From Glaciecola amylolytica (GTDB lineage Bacteria > Bacteroidota > Bacteroidia > Flavobacteriales_D > Crocinitomicaceae): DNA of 64,000 nt. Under the pieces are notes generated by a model. That model was not told the DNA's origin. It made no database searches and saw only the letters and a program-made list of their open reading frames with translations. The position numbers and the translations under genes were made by a program. Positions 1 through 8,204 of the stretch are shown in pieces (position 1 is the stretch's first letter; each line of letters begins with the position of its first letter). The stretch is from positions 1,488,001 to 1,552,000 of the forward strand of contig CP034120.1 in the NCBI GenBank assembly GCA_003856375.1. The letters run 5' to 3'.

Positions 1-1
1 G

Positions 2-1468
2 GTAAACGAACTTTTTCCGGTTTTTCTCAAAACCAATGAGTTGAATGTCTTGTTGGTAGGCGGGGGAAATGTGGCACTGGAAAAACTGAGGGCTTTATTG
101 ACGAATTCTCCCGAAACCAATATCTCGGTCGTTTCGAGAGAATATCAGGAAGCGTTTATAGACTTTGCAGAACGTCATGAAAACGTTTATCTGGAAACCC
201 GTGACTTCGAAAAAGAAGACATTCTGGATAAACAACTGATCATTACGGCCTTGAATGACGTGGATCTTTCAGAGGAAATCATGAATCTGGCAAGTGATTC
301 GGGAATTCTGTACAATGCAGCCGATAAACCTGATTTGTGTACATTTTACCTCGGATCGGTAGTTCGGAAAGGACATCTGAAGATTGGAATTTCGACCAAT
401 GGAAAGTCGCCGACTTTAGCCCGGCGGCTCAAAGAAATCCTGGACGAAAATTTACCGGATGAACTGAATGAGTCTGCTGTTCAGCTGAATTCCCTGCGAA
501 GCTTTCTGAAAGGAGATTTCAGGAAGAAAGTCCGGAAAATGAATAAAGCCACAGCAGGTTTGTTGGTTCGGGCGGAAAGGCCCTGGTATTTTTTTTCTCC
601 ATGGAAATTACTGGCATATCTGGTCAGTATTTTGGGAGTAATGTTAGCCGGACATTTGATCTTCACATTGATTCCGCTGGAAACAATCTGGATTTCCGCT
701 TCCGGTGCACTTGATTCATTGACCATTGATTTTGCGTACTTCATATTGGCTGGTTTCATTGCACAATTGATCGATGGTGCATTGGGAATGGCTTACGGAA
801 TCAGCGCAACAACTTTTTTACTTTCGTTTGGAATTTCTCCGGCGATTTCCAGTATGGCGGTTCATGCTTCGGAGATTTTTACCAGCGGCGTATCCGGAAT
901 TATGCACCTGCGCTTTGGAAACGTCAATAACCGCTTGTTCAAATCAATCCTGATTCCGGGTGTTTTAGGAGCGATCGTGGGAGCATACGTCTTGTCGGAA
1001 TTTGAATCTTACAACAACATCATCAAACCTGTTGTAAGTGCATATACTTTGTTTCTGGGAGCTTTGATCATTTATAAAGTGATCCGGAAAAAACAAACCC
1101 GGAAAAAGGTCACTAAAGTTGGTTGGTTGGGATTGCTTGGCGGTTTTCTTGATTCTATCGGCGGTGGTGGCTGGGGACCGGTTGTTTCTTCGACATTGAT
1201 TGCCAGAGGAAAACATCCGAGAATGATTGTCGGATCGGTGAATCTGGCGGAATTTTTTGTTTCGCTGGCCAGTTCTTTCACCTTTTTCACGGTTTTGGGA
1301 GCAAGTTCTGTTTGGCAGCCGATTGTCGGGTTGATTCTTGGTGGAGTTTGTGCAGCACCGATCGCTGCTTATCTGGCATCGAAGTTAAATATCAAAGCCT
1401 TGATGCTTTTTGTGGGAATTGTAGTTGTGATAGTGAGTTTACGCAACTTTTTAACCTTGTTATTCTAG
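2..1468 (+). CDS. Siroheme synthase (precorrin-2 dehydrogenase/ferrochelatase-like) fused to TSUP transporter, 5' edge at window start
   Basis: The reading frame is open from the first codon of the window (V-N-E-L-F-P at nt 2). Since nt 1 is g, the ATG may be only two bases outside. The N-terminal ~150 residues look like the Met8p/CysG-N fold: a GGGNVALEK dinucleotide-binding loop, NAADKPDLCTF (probably containing the catalytic Asp) and the GISTNGKSPTLARRL motif. This family makes sirohydrochlorin and inserts iron to give siroheme. A hydrophobic helix follows near residue 200. The last ~245 residues form a TSUP (TauE/SafE) membrane domain with two similar halves, the second marked by GGGGWGPV. 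It is the first gene of a cys operon, with cysH four bases downstream. The TTG at nt 41 would cut into the conserved N-terminus, so it is not the start. Inference: siroheme supply for sulfite reductase is joined to sulfate or sulfite-type anion transport. Confidence 0.85.
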   Translation, partial: VNELFPVFLKTNELNVLLVGGGNVALEKLRALLTNSPETNISVVSREYQEAFIDFAERHENVYLETRDFEKEDILDKQLIITALNDVDLSEEIMNLASDSGILYNAADKPDLCTFYLGSVVRKGHLKIGISTNGKSPTLARRLKEILDENLPDELNESAVQLNSLRSFLKGDFRKKVRKMNKATAGLLVRAERPWYFFSPWKLLAYLVSILGVMLAGHLIFTLIPLETIWISASGALDSLTIDFAYFILAGFIAQLIDGALGMAYGISATTFLLSFGISPAISSMAVHASEIFTSGVSGIMHLRFGNVNNRLFKSILIPGVLGAIVGAYVLSEFESYNNIIKPVVSAYTLFLGALIIYKVIRKKQTRKKVTKVGWLGLLGGFLDSIGGGGWGPVVSSTLIARGKHPRMIVGSVNLAEFFVSLASSFTFFTVLGASSVWQPIVGLILGGVCAAPIAAYLASKLNIKALMLFVGIVVVIVSLRNFLTLLF

Positions 1469-1472
1469 AAAA

Positions 1473-2159
1473 ATGATTGAGAAAATAAAAGAAATCACGT
1501 ACGACACGCTGGAGGATTACCTGCTTCGCTTATCGGAAATAAAAGATGTGAATATTGCTTTTTCAAGCAGTTTGAGCTGGGAAGATCAGGTAATCACGCA
1601 CGCTATTTTTAGTCAGAATTTACCGATCCGGGTTTTTACCTTGGATACGGGAAGATTGTTTCCTGAAACTTACAGCGTGATTGAATCGACACGTCAGCGT
1701 TATCAAAAATCGTTGGAAGTTTATTTTCCGAAGCACGAAGCTGTTGAGGATTTGTTGACCAGGAAAGGACCAATCAGCTTCTATGAATCGATTGAAAACA
1801 GAAAAGAGTGCTGTTTTATTCGAAAAGTGGAACCTCTGAACCGTGCTTTGGAATATGTCGATGTTTGGATCACCGGATTGAGAGCGGAGCATTCCGAAAA
1901 CAGAAACGATCTGAGCCTGGTTGAGCTTGATCCGGGAAGAGGAATCGTGAAAGTAAATCCTTTGGCTTTCTGGAGTCTGGAAGACGTGAAATCATACGTC
2001 GAAAAACACAACATTCCGAGTAATGTACTTCAGGATCGCGGATTTGTGAGTTTGGGCTGCCAGCCTTGTACAAGAGCAATCCGTGAAGGAGAACCGTTCC
2101 GCGCCGGAAGATGGTGGTGGGAAGACAACTCGAAGAAAGAATGTGGTTTGCATAGTTAA
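1473..2159 (+). CDS. cysH: Adenylyl-sulfate (APS) reductase, CysH family
   Basis: Reduces activated sulfate to sulfite with thioredoxin or glutaredoxin as donor, in the cytoplasm. The 228-residue protein has the PP-loop-type start FSSSLSWEDQ (30-39) and LDTGRLFPETY. Cysteine pairs at 113-114 (KECCFIRKVEPL) and 196/199 (GCQPC) are the known ligands of a [4Fe-4S] cluster. The catalytic cysteine is Cys224 in the C-terminal ECGLH. The two pairs mark the APS-using bacterial type, as opposed to the cluster-free PAPS reductase of E. coli. No CysC kinase is visible nearby, which fits direct use of APS. It starts 4 nt after the upstream fusion gene, so the two are surely co-transcribed. Confidence 0.95.
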   Translation: MIEKIKEITYDTLEDYLLRLSEIKDVNIAFSSSLSWEDQVITHAIFSQNLPIRVFTLDTGRLFPETYSVIESTRQRYQKSLEVYFPKHEAVEDLLTRKGPISFYESIENRKECCFIRKVEPLNRALEYVDVWITGLRAEHSENRNDLSLVELDPGRGIVKVNPLAFWSLEDVKSYVEKHNIPSNVLQDRGFVSLGCQPCTRAIREGEPFRAGRWWWEDNSKKECGLHS

Positions 2160-2163
2160 CTAA

Positions 2164-2199
2164 TTTCCTCCCTCAAGGGGAGACTAAGAGAGGGGTAAA
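2164..2199. repeat. Intergenic G/C-block repeat, copy 1 (CCCTC-GAGGG type)
   Basis: Between cysH and cysD, the sequence reads ttcctccctcaaggggagac followed by taagagagggg. A pyrimidine block, a short spacer and two purine blocks are also seen at 3171-3204 and, diverged, at 12142-12172. The pyrimidine block can pair with either purine block, giving a small hairpin. Similar elements are common between genes in Bacteroidota; their function is not known to me. Confidence 0.55.
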
Positions 2200-2229
2200 C
2201 GAATTCTATTAATAGAATAAAGAATAAAA

Positions 2230-3129
2230 ATGAAAGATTATTTAGACGAATTAGAGGCGGAAGCCATTTACATTTTACGCGAAGTAGCGGGACAGTTTGA
2301 TAGACCGGCTTTACTTTTTTCAGGAGGAAAAGACAGCATTTGTCTGGTACATCTGGCTTTGAAAGCATTTCGCCCGGGGAAATTCCCTTTTCCTTTAGTT
2401 CATATCGATACCGGACATAATTTTCCGGAAGCATTGGATTTCAGAGATCATTTGGCCGTTGAGCTTGGAGAGCGTTTGATTGTCCGAAAAGTAGAAGATA
2501 CGATCGCCAGAAACCGGCTTCAGGATGCACGTGGGAAGTTTCCGAGCAGAAATGCACTTCAAACCAATACTTTGTTGGAAACAATTGAAGAATTTGAGTT
2601 TGATGCCTGTATCGGCGGAGCGCGAAGGGACGAGGAAAAAGCAAGAGCGAAAGAACGGGTTTTCTCTGTGCGTGATGAGTTCGGACAATGGGATCCGAAA
2701 CTGCAAAGACCGGAATTGTGGAATATCTACAACGGGAAGATTCACAAGGGAGAAAACGTACGCGTCTTTCCGATCAGCAACTGGACGGAACTCGATGTGT
2801 GGAATTACATCAAACGGGAAAACATTCAGCTTCCGGAAATTTACTTTACACACGAACGCGAATGTGTTTTGACGGAAAGCGGTCAGCTCATGGCAAACAA
2901 CGAATTCCTGAATCTGGATGAAAACGATGTGTTGGTAACGCGAAAAGTGCGCTACAGAACGGTTGGAGATATGACTTGTACTGCCGCAGTGGAAAGTGAA
3001 GCCTTCACAGTCGAAGATATTATCGCAGAAATTCGTGAAGCGAAGATTTCCGAGCGTGGAGCCACGCGCATGGACGACCGGATTTCTGAAGCCGCGATGG
3101 AAGACAGAAAAAAAGGAGGATATTTTTAA
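2230..3129 (+). CDS. cysD: Sulfate adenylyltransferase subunit 2 (ATP sulfurylase small subunit)
   Basis: Catalytic subunit of the CysDN ATP sulfurylase, which makes APS from ATP and sulfate. The 299 residues match the usual length (E. coli ~302). The PP-loop SGGKDS lies at residues 31-36. Family blocks follow: HIDTGHNFPEALDFRD, GGARRDEEKARAKER and the region ending RATRMDDR-type (GATRMDDRISEAAMEDRKKGGYF end). The ATG at 2230 follows an A-rich stretch without a clear ribosome binding site, as usual for this phylum. It lies in the cys operon between cysH and cysN. Confidence 0.97.
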   Translation: MKDYLDELEAEAIYILREVAGQFDRPALLFSGGKDSICLVHLALKAFRPGKFPFPLVHIDTGHNFPEALDFRDHLAVELGERLIVRKVEDTIARNRLQDARGKFPSRNALQTNTLLETIEEFEFDACIGGARRDEEKARAKERVFSVRDEFGQWDPKLQRPELWNIYNGKIHKGENVRVFPISNWTELDVWNYIKRENIQLPEIYFTHERECVLTESGQLMANNEFLNLDENDVLVTRKVRYRTVGDMTCTAAVESEAFTVEDIIAEIREAKISERGATRMDDRISEAAMEDRKKGGYF

Positions 3130-3170
3130 TTATTAATTAGCAATTATCAATGTTGAAAGAGGATCAGGCT

Positions 3171-3204
3171 TCCCCCCTTGGAGGGGGATTGAGGGGGAGG
3201 ATTC
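3171..3204. repeat. Intergenic G/C-block repeat, copy 2
   Basis: The sequence ttccccccttggagggggat followed by tgagggggagga sits between cysD and cysN. It has the same build as the copy at 2164-2199. The pyrimidine run at 3172-3178 can pair with either of the two G-runs. An open frame runs through it (ATG at 3150) and would add 27 glycine-rich residues to CysN. I read this as repeat, not protein. Confidence 0.6.
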
Positions 3205-3230
3205 AACAGAATAATTCATCATTCAGCAAA

Positions 3231-4472
3231 ATGGATTTATTACGATTTTTTACAGCAGGAAACGTAGATGACGGGAAAAGCACTTTGATCGGTCGTCTGC
3301 TTTACGATAGTCAGTCAATATCAACGGATATTATTGAAACACTTACGCGTCAGAGCAAAACGACGGGTGAATATGCCGACATTGATCTGGCACTTTTAAC
3401 TGATGGTTTGAGAGCCGAACGCGAGCAGGGAATTACCATTGATGTGGCCTACAAATATTTTTCGACAGATAAACGAAAATTCATCATTGCGGATACTCCC
3501 GGACATGCTCAGTACACACGAAATATGTTCACCGGAGCTTCAACGGCTCAGCTGGCAATTATTTTAGTTGATGCGCGAAATGGAATCACGGATCAGACAA
3601 AACGCCACAGTATTATTTCTGCTACACTTGGAATTCCAAAGGTTTTGGTGTGTATCAATAAGATGGATCTGGTGGAATACAGCGAAGAAAGATTCAATGA
3701 AATCGCAGCAGCATACCGCGATTTTGCTGAACTGATCGGACTTAAGAGTGTTGATTTCATTCCGACATCGGCGCTCGTTGGAGACAATGTTGTTCATAGC
3801 AGCGAACGATTCGGATGGTACAAAGGATTGCCTTTGCTTCAATATCTCGAAAGTGTTGAAGTGGAAGAAGCAGAATCCTCCGATGAAGCCCGCTTTCAGG
3901 TGCAGTTGGTTATCCGTCCTCAAACCGATGAATTACATGATTACAGAGGATATGCAGGAAGTGTTTTAAGCGGAACGTTTCAATTGGGAGATGAGGTTAC
4001 GGTTTTACCTTCCGGACAGCAAAGTAAAATTGCACGGATAGAATACAACCTGTCAGATGTTGACGAAGCTTCGAAAAACCAGCCGGTGGTGCTTCATCTG
4101 GAAGATGATCTGGATGTGAGCAGGGGAGATTCCATTGTTTTGTCTTCTGCATTGCCTCTCTCTGAAAAGGAAATAAATGCTACTGTCTGCTGGATGGATA
4201 ATCAGCCATTTCAAGCCGGTCAGAAATTATTATTGCAGCAAAACAGCTTCAGAACAAAAGCTTCCATCCGTGTGATTACGTCGAAAATAGATATTCACAA
4301 CTTTCAGGAATTGGAAAGTGACGGAGAATTAAAGCTGAATGAATTGGCAAAGGTTCAGATCCGGACAGCAGAAGCAGTCAGTTATGATGCTTTCAAAAAA
4401 CAAGCAAAAACAGGAGCTTTTATCCTGATTAATGAGAATACGAATCAAACCGTTGCAGCGGGAGTCATTTAG
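3231..4472 (+). CDS. cysN: Sulfate adenylyltransferase subunit 1 (GTPase)
   Basis: GTPase subunit of ATP sulfurylase; GTP hydrolysis drives APS formation by CysD. Starting at 3231 the protein begins MDLLRFFTAGNVDDGKST, the classic CysN start, and has 413 residues. Visible motifs are G1 GNVDDGKS (10-17), switch I EREQGITI (63-70), G3 DTPGH (88-92) and G4 NKMDL (143-147), then two beta-barrel domains. The C-terminus (TVAAGVI) is intact and carries no CysC kinase domain, in keeping with an APS reductase upstream. An in-frame ATG at 3150 exists but reads through an intergenic repeat, so 3231 is preferred. Confidence 0.95.
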   Translation: MDLLRFFTAGNVDDGKSTLIGRLLYDSQSISTDIIETLTRQSKTTGEYADIDLALLTDGLRAEREQGITIDVAYKYFSTDKRKFIIADTPGHAQYTRNMFTGASTAQLAIILVDARNGITDQTKRHSIISATLGIPKVLVCINKMDLVEYSEERFNEIAAAYRDFAELIGLKSVDFIPTSALVGDNVVHSSERFGWYKGLPLLQYLESVEVEEAESSDEARFQVQLVIRPQTDELHDYRGYAGSVLSGTFQLGDEVTVLPSGQQSKIARIEYNLSDVDEASKNQPVVLHLEDDLDVSRGDSIVLSSALPLSEKEINATVCWMDNQPFQAGQKLLLQQNSFRTKASIRVITSKIDIHNFQELESDGELKLNELAKVQIRTAEAVSYDAFKKQAKTGAFILINENTNQTVAAGVI

Positions 4473-4527
4473 AGAGTTCAAAAGTTAAAATATAATTGAA
4501 CTGATTTATTAAAAACAAAATAAAACC

Positions 4528-5538
4528 ATGATTGAAACAGATATCGTTATTATCGGAGCAGGTCCGGTTGGACTTTTTACCGTGTTTGAAGCAGGATTAT
4601 TAAAACTGCGTTGTCATTTAATCGATTCATTGCCTCAACCCGGAGGACAATGTTCTGAAATCTATCCGAAGAAGCCGATTTATGATATTCCGGGCTTTCC
4701 ATCCGTATTGGCAGGTGATCTGATTGATAATCTGATGGAACAGGCAGCGCCTTTCAAACCCGGATTTACTTTGGGAGAAGCCGCAACCGATATTGAGAAA
4801 GAAGCTGACGGTACATTCATCGTTTCAACCATTAAAGGAACGAAACACAAAGCGAAAGTGGTGATTATTGCCGGAGGTTTGGGAGTGTTCGAACCGCGTA
4901 AGCCGCCCATCGAAAGTATCGGACTGTTTGAAGAAAAAGGAGTTGATTATATGATCAAGGATCCGGAAGTGTTTCGCGGTAAAAAATGCGTCATAGCCGG
5001 AGGTGGCGATTCTGCTTTGGATTGGTCGATTTATCTGGCAGAAAACAACATTGCTTCTGAAATAACCCTTGTTCATCGAAGTGCTTCTTTCCGTGGTCAT
5101 CTGGATTCGGTGCAAAAAGTCATTCACATGGCTGAAACCGGAAAAATAGCACTCATTACGGAAGCTGAAGTTGTTGATCTGAAAGGAGGAACAAATCTGG
5201 AGGAAGTGGTGATCAGTCATTCGAAAAACGGAGAGATTATCACAAAAGCAGATCACTTTATTCCTTTGTTCGGGTTGAAACCTGCTCTTGGACCAATTGC
5301 TGATTGGGGATTGGAGATTGAGAAGAGCGCCATCAAAGTTGATACCCTGGATTATTCTACCAATATTCCCGGAATATATGCCATTGGCGATGTAAATACA
5401 TATGAAAACAAACTGAAGTTGATTTTGTGCGGTTTTCACGAAGGAACATTGGCAGTTCAATCTGCATTTGCCCGCATTCATCCGGACAAAAAGAATATCC
5501 TGAAGTATACAACGGTAAATGGGGTAAACGGATTCTAG
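4528..5538 (+). CDS. Ferredoxin--NADP(+) reductase, thioredoxin-reductase-like (YumC type)
   Basis: FAD- and NADPH-binding flavoprotein of 336 residues. The FAD loop GAGPVG is at 10-15, the GGQCSEIYP block at 39-47, the NADPH loop GGGDSALDW at 158-166, and the C-terminal FAD-binding GDVNTYENKLKLI near 293. There is no CxxC redox pair at the position used by thioredoxin reductases, so this belongs to the TrxR-like ferredoxin reductases. It is last in the cys operon, 55 nt after cysN. Inference: it passes electrons from NADPH through ferredoxin to the sulfite reductase or the APS reduction step. A bidirectional terminator follows at 5611. Confidence 0.88.
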   Translation: MIETDIVIIGAGPVGLFTVFEAGLLKLRCHLIDSLPQPGGQCSEIYPKKPIYDIPGFPSVLAGDLIDNLMEQAAPFKPGFTLGEAATDIEKEADGTFIVSTIKGTKHKAKVVIIAGGLGVFEPRKPPIESIGLFEEKGVDYMIKDPEVFRGKKCVIAGGGDSALDWSIYLAENNIASEITLVHRSASFRGHLDSVQKVIHMAETGKIALITEAEVVDLKGGTNLEEVVISHSKNGEIITKADHFIPLFGLKPALGPIADWGLEIEKSAIKVDTLDYSTNIPGIYAIGDVNTYENKLKLILCGFHEGTLAVQSAFARIHPDKKNILKYTTVNGVNGF

Positions 5539-5545
5539 AAATGGG

Positions 5546-5572
5546 GAGGCGAGTATTTATCTGTGCATCTGT
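5546..5572 (-). repeat. Dispersed repeat, short copy of the 20575-20672 palindrome arm
   Basis: The 27 bases here (gaggcgagtatttatctgtg then catctgt) are, apart from one base, the reverse complement of the arm at 20579-20605 next to the M14 peptidase gene. It starts directly after the reductase stop codon. A single arm without its partner suggests a remnant of a palindromic element. Confidence 0.65.
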
Positions 5573-5610
5573 TGAAGATCACCGGCATTCTCATACAAAA
5601 CCATAAAATA

Positions 5611-5643
5611 AAAAGCCCCGGCAATATATGTCGGGGCTTTTTT
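5611..5643. terminator. Bidirectional intrinsic terminator
   Basis: A 10-bp stem AAAAGCCCCG / CGGGGCTTTT (5611-5620 with 5632-5641) encloses an 11-nt loop. It is flanked by A and T runs, so it can end transcription both from the cys operon (+) and from the His-rich gene (-). Confidence 0.9.
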
Positions 5644-5656
5644 GAAAGAGTTTATC

Positions 5657-6109
5657 TTAATGACTGTGATTGTGACCTTCACCTTCTTTGTGTTCATGGT
5701 CATGATCATGTCCTTCGGTTTCAGAACAAAGCCCTACGATTTGATGAAATACATCATGCAATTCGGAAATTGCTTTCGTAATTTTCTTATCACTTGCTCC
5801 GCCTTTGATAGCTTTTTGTAATTTCTCACTATCCGTTACCAATTGAGCAACTGCTTTTCTTACTTTCTCATTATCAAAATCAGCCGGGAATTTAGAAGCT
5901 TGCAATGTTTTTGCTTTTTCTACCATTTCACCGATTCGTGTTTTGATCGGCTCCAAATTTCCTTCTTCACTCGGGTGGAATGTCTGAGCCATTACTTTAT
6001 GAAAGTCCTTCAGTTCGTTCCAGTCTTGAAGTTTACTCTGTGCAGAGGCCTGACTCATTAAAGCTGAGATACCAAAACCTACTAATAGTAATAAAGCGAT
6101 TTTTTTCAT
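5657..6109 (-). CDS. Periplasmic helical protein with His-rich C-terminal tail, function unknown
   Basis: A 150-residue protein with a clear signal peptide (MKKIALLLLVGFGISALMSQ, cleavage probably after ASA at 21-23). The body is almost all predicted amphipathic helix, compatible with a four-helix bundle. The last 17 residues contain seven histidines in HDHDHEH and HNHSH, plus a single Cys128 just before. Such tails usually bind Zn, Ni, Cu or Co; here that is inference. The gene stands alone between the cys operon (convergent, shared terminator) and the M1 peptidase gene. I do not recognise a named family; a cytochrome b562-like fold without haem ligands is one possibility. Confidence 0.8.
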   Translation of the reverse strand: MKKIALLLLVGFGISALMSQASAQSKLQDWNELKDFHKVMAQTFHPSEEGNLEPIKTRIGEMVEKAKTLQASKFPADFDNEKVRKAVAQLVTDSEKLQKAIKGGASDKKITKAISELHDVFHQIVGLCSETEGHDHDHEHKEGEGHNHSH

Positions 6110-6186
6110 GAATTGTTTTTTAGTCCCGTAAATTTAGGGAGGATTTTCTGACGGAAGAGATAATTTAAAACAAAATTAACTGAAAT

Positions 6187-6219
6187 TAAAAAAGCACCCT
6201 TCGGTTTGAAGAGTGCTTT
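6187..6219 (-). terminator. Intrinsic terminator of the M1 peptidase gene
   Basis: AAAGCAC-CCTTC (6191-6202) pairs with GAAG-AGTGCTTT (6208-6219) with one mismatch. On the minus strand a run of T follows, just downstream of the gene ending at 6240. Confidence 0.75.
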
Positions 6220-6239
6220 CGGGTATAAATCATGTAATA

Positions 6240-8204
6240 TTATCGCTTGATCAACTTGCTGTATCGCTCTCCGCTAACCAGATTTCGTACTTGTAAAATA
6301 TACGTTCCGGAAGCGTAATCTTTCAGATCCAAAGTCGCAGAATGATCAAATTTTTGAGAAAGTAAAGAACGGCCTTTACTGTCCAAAAGAATCAATTCAT
6401 AGTTTTCTGCCGCATTTTTCATTTCGATCGTAACATACGAACTTGTTGGATTCGGATAAACGGAAATGTTTGATGAATGCGCATTTTCGGAAATTCCGGC
6501 TGTGAAATTGTTATCTCTTACAATTCCCGTCGACTTGTTGCAAATCCAGTTGTTCGGATCAATTTTGGTAATGTTCACGTAGTTTGAAGCATTCGGGATG
6601 ATAAACTGATTCTGAGCTCCGGTAATTTCGAAACGAATAGTTGTATCCGCAACACCCGTACGGTCGAACAACAATTCCAGATCATTGGTGAAAACCGGAG
6701 TAATAAGCGGTTTGGATGTTGTCTGATTAATTTCCAGAAGCAAATCGCTTCCTACCAGATTCCAACGAGCGGAATAAGTCGGATATCCTTCTCCGAAATA
6801 CCATTCTTCTGCAAAATTGGAGAAATCCTTACCACTTTCGTTTTCGAATACTTCAATAATATCCATTCCGGAAGCAACCGAATCGGCATATAGAATCTGA
6901 GCATTTTTCAAAGCCTGATAAAAAACAGCATCGTCTCCGATTAAGAAACGAAGCGTATGTACAATAGCAGCTCCTTTGTTGTAAACCAAACGACTGGAGA
7001 AAATATCTCCGTCATCCAGAGAATCCAACACCCAAACAGATCCGCCTGTTTGCTGCATGATATCCGAATGTCTGTCCAGCATATCCTGAAGTTGATCACC
7101 CGGATACAATGCTTCCAGCATCATGTATTCTGCGTAGGAAGCAAAACCTTCGTTCACCCAGATATCTGCCCAGGAAGAACAGGTAATGTGATCTCCGAAC
7201 CATTGATGTGCCAATTCGTGAGCTGTAAGTGTCGGGTTAAAAAAACCTTGCGTGGTCATGGTTTGGTGTTCCATTCCTCCGGAAATCGGAGCCATGCAGT
7301 GTCCGTATTTTTCATCTGCAAACGGATAAGGACCAAACAAATCTGCAAACAGTTCCATGAAGTCTACCGTTTCATTGATATCATCCTGAAAATTCGGCAG
7401 CGTTCCCGGATTGTCGTAAATGAAATTCTGGATCAGAACCGGACCGGAACCTGCCGGATTTGCCGTTACGTTGTATTCTACATATTTCGCCACAGCAACC
7501 GAGATCAGATAATAATCAATCGGATGACGGTGTTTCCACTCAAACCTGTGAGTTCCGTTTCCAAGATCAACCACTTGCTGCAAAAGTCCATTTGAACCTG
7601 CTTTACAATTCGTAGGAACTGTAACCCAAACGGAACAGCTGTCTGCTTTGTCTTTCAACGATTGTTTTACAGGAAACCACTCATAAGCTGCGAAAGGTTC
7701 TGACAAAGACCAGGTAACCTGATTTCCCCAGGATGGAGAATTGTCGTTGGTCATTCCACCTCCGCCAAGAGGATTGGTAGCTGAAGTAGGAGGAGTTCCA
7801 CTGTAGTTCACATGAATCACAAAGTTTTCTCCCTGCAATTTGTTTACGGGAATTTTCAAAGCACTGTTCAGTCGGTTGTAATTCACGGGAGTTCCGTTCA
7901 CTTCAATGGAAGAAATAATGAAGGTGTTGAAGAATTCCACTAAAGCCGTATCGAGATTTACCCGTGCTTTTGCATGAATTTCACCGAAACCGGATAAGGC
8001 CGTTGAAGTATTGGTCATGTTCAGATTCAGGAAATAATAATGAACATCATACTTTTCCGTTTCAGTGATTTGTGTAACATTAAACGTGTTACTTTTGAGC
8101 TGTGAATTTTGGTGTTTTTTTACGGAAGAACAACTCCCGTGGGAGTCTTGAGCAAAGTGGAATAGTGGAAGGATAAGGAAAGAGAGGAGAATTTTGTTTT
8201 TCAT
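6240..8204 (-). CDS. Secreted M1-family aminopeptidase with T9SS type A sorting domain
   Basis: Zinc aminopeptidase of 654 residues that removes N-terminal residues from peptides outside the cell. The signal peptide is at the N-terminus. The substrate motif GGMEH is at 309-313, the zinc site HELAH at 329-333, and the third ligand Glu352 in NEGFASY, the exact M1 spacing. The N-terminal ~220 residues form the beta-sandwich typical of the family. The last ~80 residues (from about SVYPNPTSSYV) are a T9SS type A C-terminal domain, so the protein is exported through PorSS and probably anchored or released at the cell surface. It is a single gene with its own terminator at 6187. Confidence 0.93.
   Translation of the reverse strand: MKNKILLSFLILPLFHFAQDSHGSCSSVKKHQNSQLKSNTFNVTQITETEKYDVHYYFLNLNMTNTSTALSGFGEIHAKARVNLDTALVEFFNTFIISSIEVNGTPVNYNRLNSALKIPVNKLQGENFVIHVNYSGTPPTSATNPLGGGGMTNDNSPSWGNQVTWSLSEPFAAYEWFPVKQSLKDKADSCSVWVTVPTNCKAGSNGLLQQVVDLGNGTHRFEWKHRHPIDYYLISVAVAKYVEYNVTANPAGSGPVLIQNFIYDNPGTLPNFQDDINETVDFMELFADLFGPYPFADEKYGHCMAPISGGMEHQTMTTQGFFNPTLTAHELAHQWFGDHITCSSWADIWVNEGFASYAEYMMLEALYPGDQLQDMLDRHSDIMQQTGGSVWVLDSLDDGDIFSSRLVYNKGAAIVHTLRFLIGDDAVFYQALKNAQILYADSVASGMDIIEVFENESGKDFSNFAEEWYFGEGYPTYSARWNLVGSDLLLEINQTTSKPLITPVFTNDLELLFDRTGVADTTIRFEITGAQNQFIIPNASNYVNITKIDPNNWICNKSTGIVRDNNFTAGISENAHSSNISVYPNPTSSYVTIEMKNAAENYELILLDSKGRSLLSQKFDHSATLDLKDYASGTYILQVRNLVSGERYSKLIKR

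Noticed and set aside
2395-2853. 152-codon minus-strand frame inside cysD
   Set aside because: It lies fully antisense to a well-conserved gene and its translation has no recognisable pattern.
4825-5481. 218-codon minus-strand frame inside the ferredoxin reductase gene
   Set aside because: Antisense shadow; Phe/Cys/Ile-rich composition typical of reversed coding sequence.
4528-5538. Thioredoxin reductase as the function of the last cys gene
   Set aside because: The CxxC active site is missing; the ferredoxin reductase (YumC-type) reading fits better.
5563-5781. 72-codon plus-strand frame behind the ferredoxin reductase gene
   Set aside because: It reads through a terminator hairpin and into the antisense of the His-rich gene; no family likeness.
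6957-7595. 212-codon plus-strand frame inside the M1 peptidase gene
   Set aside because: Antisense to the catalytic domain; no independent start signal.
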